DNA from: Theocolax elegans
Taxonomy: Eukaryota; Arthropoda; Insecta; Hymenoptera; Cerocephalidae
Length of the DNA stretch: 64,000 nt
Direction: 5' to 3'
Assembly (NCBI GenBank): GCA_026168455.1
Contig: CM047425.1
Coordinates: forward strand, 28,820,548 to 28,884,547
The notes beneath the pieces were generated by a model. That model did no database searches and was not told the DNA's origin. It was given only the letters and a program-made list of their open reading frames with translations. Both the position numbers and the translations under genes were made by a program. Below, in pieces: positions 56,706 through 64,000 of this stretch (position 1 is its first letter; each line of letters begins with the position of its first letter).

Positions 56706-58700
56706 TTACCAATATCTTACTAGCATGGCTCTAGCAGTCGTAAAAGTTTCTGTTGACGCGTTTCTGCTTCTTGCATATGCTATTTTTTCATAACTATTGA
56801 GTCTGGCAGGGCACGTTAGTCCTACTGCACAGGTGACTCTATAATGCGGAAACATTTCTTTGTGTTGGAGTGCAGAATCACATTTGCACGATGATGTGAA
56901 TACTATATCATCTACTATTATTGTATCTTTGTATGATGGTTGGCTTTTTAGTGAATACATAGAATTAGTGAAAGTCTGAGTTCCTCTTATGCCTCTATAA
57001 AAATAAAGTAGTGCTTTATTTCCTCCTAGATAATTAATGTCTCCATACGTCATTCTGTGCGCGTTTATTTGTTCTATCTTGTTTCCAGGTGCAGCAGGTG
57101 CATTATTATTCATTATATTGTTACTATTTATTTTAGCCATATTATCTATCATATCAAAAACGGTTTCAATGGGCTTATATCTTTGAATAGTAGTGTCTCT
57201 CTTATATTCTATATTTGTTTCACATTCTTTATAAATTTTTTAGTCATTATATTATTTTTTTCATTTTCTGTTTCTTTCATCCATATATACAGTAGTTCTT
57301 CAGTGATATTATTCAGTTTTATATTTGTTTTGAAAAAAAGTCACTCATTTATTGTAGTTATAATTTGAAATTCGACGATGTTTGCGATCTACATTATGAT
57401 TGCATTTACCATTCGCACAAATATAAGTTCTTATATCTAGAATTATACTGTGAGATGACGACAGACTTTGTTTAATTTCAGTTCTAAGATTTGTATATTT
57501 GTTTATATCTAGTTAACAGCATGTAATAATTCTTGTACTTTCATATATCACTAGTAAGTTGCAAGATCTCTTGTGCATGTATTGTTAAAAGCCAAATCTT
57601 GAACTGCTGACAATTTCTGTTGACGCGTTTCTGCTTCTTGCATATGCTATTTTTTCATAACTATTGAGTCTGGCAGGGCACGTTAGTCCTACTGCACAGG
57701 TGACTCTATAATGCGGAAACATTTCTTTGTGTTGGAGTGCAGAATCACATTTGCACGATGATGTGAATACTATATCATCTACTATTATTGTATCTTTGTA
57801 TGATGGTTGGCTTTTTAGTGAATACATAGAATTAGTGAAAGTCTGAGTTCCTCTTATGCCTCTATAAAAATAAAGTAGTGCTTTATTTCCTCCTAGATAA
57901 TTAATGTCTCCATACGTCATTCTGTGCGCGTTTATTTGTTCTATCTTGTTTCCAGGTGCAGCAGGTGCATTATTATTCATTATATTGTTACTATTTATTT
58001 TAGCCATATTATCTATCATATCAAAAACGGTTTCAATGGGCTTATATCTTTGAATAGTAGTGTCTCTCTTATATTCTATATTTGTTTCACATTCTTTATA
58101 AATTTTTTAGTCATTATATTATTTTTTTCATTTTCTGTTTCTTTCATCCATATATACAGTATTTCTTCAGTGATATTATTCAGTTTTATATTTGTTTTTG
58201 AAAAAAAGTCACTCATTTTATTGTAGTTATAATTTGAAATTCGACGATGTTTGCGATCTACATTATGATTGCATTTACCATTCGCACAAATATAAGTTCT
58301 TATATCTAGAATTATACTGTGAGATGACGACAGACTTTGTTTAATTTCAGTTCTAAGATTTGTATATTTGTTTATATCTAGTTTAACAGCATGTAATAAT
58401 TCTTGTACTTTCATAGTATCACTAGTAAGTTGCAAGATCTCTTGTGCATGTATTTTTAAAAGCCAAATCTTGAACTGCTGACAATCAATATTTGATGCTT
58501 TCATTTTATTATTCATTGATTCTTATCCAGTCTTTTATTTTTTTTTTGTTACTTTTCTTGTTAATATCTAATACCTTTAAATCTCTTGTCAGGTTATTAA
58601 ACGTGTCTATTGCTTTTATATAACTATTTTTTGTGCTCACTGTTTTAACGAAGTTATAAGGAAACACTGTTATAAGGAAACACATAATATATTGTAACAA
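56706..58700 (-). pseudogene. Unknown secreted-type protein gene, frameshifted and internally duplicated
   Basis: Start ATG at 58700: MLQYIMCFLITVFPYNFVKT looks like a signal peptide. A frame change near 58512 leads to 58076-58516 (KASNIDCQQFKIWLLKIHAQ, then SHSIILDIRTYICANGKCNH), helical and Asn/Lys-rich. Another one-base shift near 58090 leads to the C-terminal part (KCETNIEYKRDTTIQRYKPI, then MTYGDINYLGGNKALLYFYR, SSCKCDSALQHKEMFPHYRV and TCAVGLTCPARLNSYEKIAY). That part occurs twice, at 57585-58019 and 56706-57152; the distal copy has the native end (AMLVRYW). Six cysteines in the C-terminal part suggest a secreted fold. Family unrecognised; host, transposon or viral origin is open. Confidence 0.45.
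56747..58484. repeat. Direct tandem duplication, about 870 bp
   Basis: 56747-57613 and 57614-58484 are nearly identical and directly adjacent. The C-terminal ORFs in both are intact and identical over more than 130 codons, so the event is recent. The N-terminal coding part inside the distal copy has several single-base losses. Confidence 0.9.
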
Positions 58701-58870
58701 ATTTTATATTTTTTTTATAGCAGTGTTTGTGTAGGTAAACCTAAAATTATTTTTAGTCATATTTACACAAAAATACTATTTCTTGGAAGACTTCAGCAAT
58801 TGATTATTGTCGCGGATAACCTGCGTGACGAGATACGCTCGCTGAGATTGTCTCGCCTTGCAAGTATCCG
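58676..58870. repeat. Copy of the 55.8-kb inverted-repeat element, one side only
   Basis: 58676-58795 matches 55876-55990; 58812-58868 (GACGAGATACGCTCGCTGAG, then TTGTCTCGCCTTGCAAG) matches the end at 55803-55858. Confidence 0.6.
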
Positions 58871-60480
58871 TCGAACATCTATTAAATTATTACTAATTGC
58901 TGCACAATGTTATGGAGTGGAATCGATTTTTATTTTCTTACAATCATTTTGTCCTTATTGATATTAATTTTGATATTTGCAGTTACTATATAGCCAACGT
59001 TAAACTATCTGATTTGACATAAAAGAACCAACAAACTACGGTATTTCAAAGAAACGTGATAAAAGTGGCAGCACATTCTTTTTTAGACACATAACGGAGA
59101 AACGTTTATTTCCATCCCAAGTATATGATACAAGTTTTCTACCGTCTTAGTATCTATCGTGTTTTTCTTTTAATTTTTTGTCGTGCACTTTTGTCTGCTT
59201 TTTTAGTATTCCAACTTTTACCAATATCGTGAACTTATGTATCTGCACCGCATATCTTAGGACACAGTCTAGTTTTTACAAATTTAAATTAAATCGTTGT
59301 TGTCTGTTGACAAAGAGAGGTTATGTTTCAACTCGTATTTTTCAAGTTTTAACGATATTTTATCATAAATTTACTTTTTGTACTTGCTATACACTCAAAA
59401 TGTATAGTAAAAATATGCCTCTAACCTGTTTTCTAGCTGCCATTATGCTAAATATTTGGAATTAAACAAATAGTGCACCCAACATTCAGTTTCGACATAG
59501 TACAATGTATTTGAAAGTACGAAGTGTGTGCGGCAGACGGCCCAAATCGGTGCATGCACCTCCTATAGAATCCGTCGCTGTAGACTGTGAGAGGTTATGT
59601 TTCAATTCGTATTTTTCAAATTTTAACGATATATAACTATAAATTAAAAATTTTTACTTGTAATATACTTTAAATCTGTATTAAAAATGTAGCTCTATCC
59701 CGTTATGTAGCTGTCATTATGTTAAGTAATTGGAATTAAACAAATAATGCACCCAACATTCAGTGTCGGTACAGTACAATGTATTTGAAAGTACGATGTG
59801 CGAGCGGCAAACGGCCCGATCGTGCACGCACCTCCTATAGAATCCGTCGCCTATTCAACCACGAATGAAATAAAACATATTTTAATAAACTGGAAACGCT
59901 TAGCATCGGCACCTAGTGGTGGATTTTCAAACTACGTAGTTAAACTTTTTCTTACTATTCGGTCTGCTAAATTACCCATTTTTAGAAGGAATGAATATCT
60001 TTTTTATTTTTCATTTAATTTTTCAATCGATTATGTATTCCTCTAGTTATTACTGAAAAATGATTCTAAGATAATGTAAAATGTTGCCTCTATTTTGTTT
60101 CTTGATGTTTTTAATTGCAATCTATATTTATTTCCATCGCAAATATCTAGTACCAGCTTCCCAACGTCTTTATATCAATCGTATTTTTTTAGTATTCCAA
60201 CATTTACCAATATCGTGAAATTGTGCGTCTGCACTGTATTTGTTAGAAATCTATCCAGTTTTTACAATATTCAATTGAATCGTTGTTGCCTGTTAACTAA
60301 GAGAGGTTATGTTTGAGATTGTATTTTTTATTTTTTAGCACAATACAAACTTTTGTACTTATAATTTATTTAATATATGTATTACAAATATGCCTCCACT
60401 GCGTTTATAGGTTGTCATTGTATTGAATAATAGTAATAGGAGAAATAGTGCGTGTAATATACAGGTGTCGGCATAGTAGG
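58871..60480. repeat. Three diverged copies of an interspersed repeat (about 270-380 bp)
   Basis: Copies at about 59205-59580, 59590-59850 and 60186-60478, same orientation. Shared: TTTTAGTATTCCAAC, then AATCGTTGTTG, AGAGAGGTTATGTTT, GTCATTRT, GGAATTAAACAAATARTGC and, in the first two, CACCTCCTATAGAATCCGTC. The ORFs at 59178 and 60095 are parts of it. Family unknown; the intervening 59850-60185 is A+T-rich. Confidence 0.65.
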
Positions 60481-60482
60481 AT

Positions 60483-60660
60483 TTAATTCAGGTATGGCAT
60501 TCCCTTAAGGAGGAATGCTCTCTCAACTACTGCATCCCTGGCCGCAGTTGACGATAGTCGAAAAACTATTCCTCTAGATCGCGGAGTAGCGAAAGCACTT
60601 CCCTCGGTGGCAGCCTTGGACGGTGGAGACCATGACCGAACATCAATGACCTGCTTGGAC
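60483..60660 (-). pseudogene. Possible LINE ORF1 fragment
   Basis: Minus-strand frame RGIVFRLSSTAARDAVVERA followed by FLLKGMPYLN resembles the nucleic-acid-binding core of LINE ORF1 proteins (basic, hydrophobic-strand, R/K...R-x-A). Short, ends in a GA microsatellite. Weak. Confidence 0.25.
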
Positions 60661-60670
60661 AGCAGAGGCA

Positions 60671-60674
<4 letters not shown>

Positions 60675-60709
<35 letters not shown>

Positions 60710-60716
60710 GAGAGTT
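60675..60716. repeat. GA microsatellite
   Basis: About 18 GA units, with one interruption. Confidence 0.9.
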
Positions 60717-60827
60717 TCCGTCCAATAGAAAGGTAGTTGATCCAGTGTGTTTCGAAGATAAAATATAATGAAGTCGTTAAGTAGTCTATGACTATTATAA
60801 GGGAAAAGCCCTTTTAAAATTTAATAA

Positions 60828-61030
60828 TGAGGCCTGCGATGGCTCGATCGGGCTCGTAACCTGGAGGTCCCAGGTTCGATTCTTGGCCCTGGCATTGATA
60901 CAAGTACCACTGGGGAATGTATTTTCAACAAGTGCTTTCTTAAAAAAGATATCGTATGACCTGCGAAGCTGATTAGCACCGATTTGGTAGCATAAAAAAA
61001 GCAACGTTAAAATAATAAAAAAAAATTTTT
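60828..61030 (+). mobile_element. tRNA-derived SINE, complete copy
   Basis: The head has tRNA-like promoter boxes: GATGGCTCGATCGGGCTC (A-box region) and CCCAGGTTCGATTCTTGG (B box). The body follows (CTGGGGAATGTATTTTCAAC, then AAGATATCGTATGACC) and an A-rich tail. Acceptor ends do not pair properly, so it is not a working tRNA. A second copy of the body is at 62725-62835. Confidence 0.75.
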
Positions 61031-61313
61031 AAATATTTAGATACACTGTAGAAAAAATCATTTTCAGCTTATTGTTGTACATCTGAATAAAGCAATACTT
61101 GATTCAAATAAACTTTCTTATATTTGTCCAAGCCATAAATAATATAATGGGTTATATTTATAATTTTTCTCTGTATCACGCCAATTTTTGCTTAATCTAC
61201 ACACATAATACTTGGATTCAAGTAATCGGTAACAGATAGACTGATTGCAATTTTTGTTAAATTAGCATTCTGTTGACATATTACAATTCATAAATTTGTG
61301 TTTTTCGTTATAG

Positions 61314-61602
61314 AGTACTTTAATGGAACATAGTGGTCTTGTTGTTGATGGATTATCTAATATTCCCTCTGGTGGTCAAGTATCGATGCGTTGTAAACTT
61401 TTTCCATATCCTGAAGACAAAGGCATCTATTTGGATTGGAAACGAGGTGGCGATAAACCTATGCCAAGCGGAAGCACTGTAAGTGAGGGTACTCTATTCC
61501 TTATCAATCTACAGGAAGAAGATTCAGGCGAATATGTATGCTTTGGTATTGATAAATACGGCGAACAATTATTTTCTGCAAAAACTCAACTTAATGTTAT
61601 TG
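61314..61602 (+). CDS. Immunoglobulin-domain exon of a host extracellular protein (perlecan-like)
   Basis: Acceptor TTTTTCGTTATAG before 61314 and donor G|GTAATG after 61602 bound an open exon. It reads one Ig fold: SGGQVSMRCKLFPYPEDKGI (B-strand Cys), LDWKRGGDKPMPSGSTVSEG (C-strand Trp), TLFLINLQEEDSGEYVCFGI (D-x-G-x-Y-x-C), and SAKTQLNVIG (G strand). The W-x-R-x-G...MPSGS...G.L.I pattern resembles Ig repeats of perlecan (trol in flies) but other multi-Ig matrix proteins are possible. Exit phase 1. It is the only clear host coding exon in the window; flanking exons are not seen, so it sits between long, transposon-filled introns. Confidence 0.8.
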
Positions 61603-61821
61603 GTAATGTATTCTTAAATTTTATATTTATATCTAGGATTAGAACTGTATAGAATTGTGAACTGTTATTTAATCGGAAAAAATATATTTAATTATTTTGC
61701 TATTAGGTTGAAGTACAGTAAAGGTTCTCGTCTAGGATATCAGCTTTTGTTTTGTGCTAAAGAATTTTAAATTTACCTCAGGAGGACGGGACTGCTCCGT
61801 AAAGATACTACCAAGGGAAAC
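61603..61821 (+). other. Intron sequence between the Ig exon and the ribozyme insertion
   Basis: Donor GTAATG at 61603, then A+T-rich intronic sequence with a G+C-richer stretch near 61770-61820. No further exon seen. Confidence 0.5.
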
Positions 61822-61957
61822 AATACTTTTTGATGTATAATAATATCGGTCTCTCCGAACCAAATGCTTTACTTTTAGAATAAAGCAGGCCTATCGTACT
61901 CTTTGTCCACTATGGTTGGTGGAATTTCCCAGAGCACGGCCTTTTAAAACAATTAAA

Positions 61958-62024
61958 GGCGTTTCGTCCTCGATCTCCAGCATGGACTCCTCAGTAAGGA
62001 ACTGGAGATCTTACCTTAGACACC
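61958..62024 (-). ncRNA. Type III hammerhead ribozyme (minus strand)
   Basis: Read on the minus strand: stem III GGTG with U16.1 and C17, predicted cut after C17 (between 62019 and 62018); stem I TAAGG/CCTTA; core CTGAGGA; stem II GTCC/GGAC; core GAAA; stem III CGCC. Stem III has one G-U pair. All conserved core bases are present. Loop I contains GATCTCCAG and loop II CTGGAGATC, complementary over 9 nt. Differences from the plus-strand copy are confined to the loops and to this G-U pair. Confidence 0.85.
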
Positions 62025-62407
62025 TGTCGCAAGATGATATGCGACGCCAGCAAGATGTTCTGCGGCTATATATATAGAAATTAGACGACGATCTCTCCAA
62101 CGAGTGTAGAGAGATAGTCGTCTCCCTCTGGTGGTGGGAAAAGCCACCAGCCAGAGCGCGAATTTTTAGACCGTATCGCGAGTTATTTGTTACAAAATTT
62201 TAACGTTCGGTAATATGTATATGTATAATAATATCGGTCTCTCCGAACCAAATGTTTTACTTTTAGAATAAAGCAGGCCTATCGTACTCTTTGTCCACTA
62301 TGGTTGGTGCACGACGATCTCTCTACACTCGTTGGAGAGATCGTCGTCTAATTTCTATATATATAGCCGCAGAACATCTTGCTGGCGTCGCATATCATCT
62401 TGCGACA

Positions 62408-62474
62408 GGCGTCTAAGGTGAGATCTCCAGTTCCTTACTGAGGAGTCCAAGCTGGAGATCGAGGACGAAACGCC
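62408..62474 (+). ncRNA. Type III hammerhead ribozyme (plus strand)
   Basis: Stem III GGCG (62408-62411) pairs with CGCC (62471-62474), extended by U16.1-A15.1. H17 is C at 62413, with predicted cleavage between 62413 and 62414. Stem I TAAGG/CCTTA is 62414-62418 with 62433-62437. Core CTGAGGA is 62438-62444, stem II GTCC/GGAC 62445-62448 with 62463-62466, core GAA 62467-62469. Every base of the CUGANGA...GAAA...UH consensus is met. Loop I GATCTCCAG (62422-62430) is fully complementary to loop II CTGGAGATC (62452-62460), which would make a loop-loop contact. The open stem is III, hence type III. Confidence 0.9.
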
Positions 62475-62724
62475 TTTAATTATTTTAAAAGGCCGTGCTC
62501 TGGGAAATTCCACCAACCATAGTGGACAAAGAGTACGATAGGCCTGCTTTATTCTAAAAGTAAAGCATTTGGTTCGGAGAGACCGATATTATTATACATA
62601 TACATATTACCGAACGTTAAAATTTTGTAATAAATACTTTTTGATGTTATATTTAGCTATTTTTCCTCATATGCACATTTATTATTACTACCAAAATAAT
62701 ATTTTTCTCTATCGATTGATACAA

Positions 62725-62835
62725 ACACTACTTGTGAATGTATTTTTAACAAGCGCTTTCTTCTTAAAGATATCGCATAACTTCCACTGCCGATTAGTAC
62801 CGAGTTGTGAGCATAAAAGGAGTAAAATCACATGT
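62725..62835 (+). mobile_element. SINE fragment (body only)
   Basis: TGATACAAACACTACTTGTG onward aligns with 60895-61010 (AACAAGYGCTTTCTT, then AGATATCGYATRAC and GAGCATAAAA). The tRNA-like head is missing. Confidence 0.65.
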
Positions 62836-63056
62836 CAATCTCCCGTGCGAAGATTGCACTTAAAAATAAAAATTTATAAGTAAAGACCAGACACAGCTCG
62901 CGTTTTGCGGTTACACTATCAATGGTCTTCTTTGATGCAATTTTCAATTAATATTTTTTTCCAAAAAGTCGATCTTTTATATGTATTTTAGTTTATCTAA
63001 GTAACAATTAAAATTCTATTGCATTGAAGATAAATTTTAAATCAATATATATATAT
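62836..63056. other. A+T-rich non-coding stretch
   Basis: Nothing recognised; ends in the TATATATA target of the fold-back element. Confidence 0.4.
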
Positions 63057-64000
63057 GGGTGGTTCTCTGTGACATCGAAGATGAAAAAAATAAATATTGC
63101 TATAACTGTGGGAATATGTTTTAGAGGTATCCAGTAGTTCTCCTGAATTTTTTCAGATTTTTTCTGGGCCATTATTTTAAGTTACAGAGAGTCAAAATTG
63201 ACATTTTAGCACTTTTTTGCATTATATGCCCATTTTCATGAATTTTTAGCTCCCAGGGGATACATTTTTTACTAAAAACATAAGTATGACTTTTTTTGTC
63301 AAATTTTCCGAACTTTTCATTAAAAATACTTTTAAAGACATAAATGTATGCTGTCACACTCTTGTAAGCCATTTAAACCTTAAATAGTGAAAATCAGCAA
63401 TTCTGCTCCGGACTCTGGTAACCTAATACTGTCTAAAAAATGTCTTTTTATAGTCAGAAACTGCCTAAAAATTTCCAGAGTGGGTCTAAATCATTAAGAT
63501 CACTTATGGTCAAAATATCCGGGAAAAGTGCCCGAAATATTAATAGAAATGTATATTTGTTGCCTTATAACGATGAATCTAGTAGCATGATCATTGCACA
63601 AAAATTTATGCACTTACCTTCGAATGGTAGAAAAGTATCTCCACTTGTTTCAGTATCCATCTAATCCCCTGTAAGCTGCTAAAAATACAAATATTATTAT
63701 AAAATTATAAAAAATTATTTTTTAAACATTTATAATGCTGGATTTTTAGTTTTACATCCCTTACAAGAATTATACTACTAATCTGAAGGATTACAATAAA
63801 AGTATCAACATTATTATTATTAGTATTCAGCAATACATTGTTTAGATTTCACAAATTTGTCACTGTCACGTTATCATATTATTCATTATAATTATATATC
63901 CGATTTATTTATATATATTTTGTATTAAATACGTATATTCAGTTATTGTAATAATGATGTTTATATATTTATAGTAATCCTTCAGATTAGTATTATAATT
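63057..64000. mobile_element. Second fold-back element of the 3411 family, cut by the window edge
   Basis: The left arm 63057-63612 is about 95% similar to 3411-3950 (end GGGTGGTTCTCTGTGACATC, flank ATAT). The loop follows. 63970-64000 (TAGTAATCCTTCAGATTAGT) is the inverse of 63777-63800, unlike in the 3411 copy, so this copy has an additional or earlier turn. The right arm is outside the window. Confidence 0.85.

Larger units (their letters stand above)
61837..62632. mobile_element. Inverted-repeat insertion with two hammerhead ribozymes, 15-bp target duplication
   Basis: AATACTTTTTGATGT occurs exactly at 61822-61836 and 62633-62647. Inside: an inverted unit (61837-62123), a G+C-rich spacer with a TGGTGG/CCACCA hairpin (62124-62189), an inverted tail (62190-62309), and the direct unit (62310-62632). 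A unit has a 13-bp hairpin (ACGACGATCTCTC), a linker, a hammerhead ribozyme, and a tail ending AACGTTAAAATTTTGTAA. No protein. A 15-bp duplication suggests target-primed reverse transcription rather than cut-and-paste. Head-to-head units plus a hammerhead recall Penelope-like elements or retrozymes; that link is inference. It lies downstream of the Ig exon, probably in the next intron. Confidence 0.85.

Noticed and set aside
60835..60893. Possible functional tRNA gene
   Set aside because: A- and B-box-like sequences are present, but the acceptor ends do not pair and the sequence continues into a SINE body with an A-rich tail.
61482..61490. Internal splice donor GTAAGTGAG within the Ig exon
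   Set aside because: Good consensus, but the Ig fold continues through it without interruption to the later GTAATG donor; use as an alternative donor cannot be excluded.

Overview
The window looks like a transposon-dense, A+T-rich stretch of an insect genome. Evidence: introns with GT-AG borders, an Ig-domain exon of an animal extracellular protein, R1-clade LINE, insect-type Gypsy and Copia retrotransposons, PIF/Harbinger genes and a tRNA-like SINE. Lack of bacterial operons, and family resemblance, favour an arthropod, perhaps an ant or other hymenopteran; the order is inference only. Host coding content is minimal: one clear Ig exon (61.3 kb), one decayed unrecognised gene (46.3-47.9 kb) and one unrecognised, internally duplicated gene (56.7-58.7 kb).

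Layout. 1-3.4 kb: degenerate A+T repeats and an LTR-like scrap. 3.4-4.8 kb: a fold-back element. 4.9-5.9 kb: R1-clade ORF1 fragment on the minus strand. 5.9-16.5 kb: a minus-strand Gypsy element (LTR, PBS, gag, protease, RT, RNase H, integrase, extra Pro-rich ORF), broken by stops, a local duplication and a 0.95 kb palindrome; its 3' LTR is missing. 17-24.7 kb: a decayed transposon ORF on the minus strand in two separated pieces, with a deleted R1-like LINE in a CT microsatellite between them. 25-26.2 kb: diverged LTR related to the Gypsy LTR. 27.8-34.6 kb: a complete-ended minus-strand Copia element with two LTRs, a 5-bp target duplication, PBS and PPT, interrupted by a 1.27 kb inverted-repeat transposon and carrying an internal duplication. 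34.8-37.4 kb: divergent Harbinger DDE transposase (minus) and Myb/SANT protein (plus), both decayed. 37.6-53.6 kb: a run of MITEs and large palindromes with scraps of transposase genes. 54-60.7 kb: tandem repeats, a G+C-rich patch, the duplicated unknown gene and diverged repeats. 60.8-62.9 kb: SINE copies, the Ig exon, and an inverted-repeat insertion carrying two hammerhead ribozymes. 63.06 kb to the end: a second copy of the 3.4 kb fold-back element.

Most notable: inside the insertion at 61837-62632 (exact 15-bp target duplication) there are two type III hammerhead ribozyme sequences, one on each strand. Each keeps the full catalytic core and all stems, and in both the loops of stems I and II are complementary over 9 nt. 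Second: about fifteen long inverted repeats occur in 64 kb. Several share GGG...CCC ends and 4-bp A/T target duplications, suggesting a related set of mobile palindromes.

Genes do not form a pathway. The region reads as nested insertions: R1 LINE within an older transposon gene, palindrome within Gypsy, MITE within Copia, and a palindrome next to or within a CACTA-like gene fragment.
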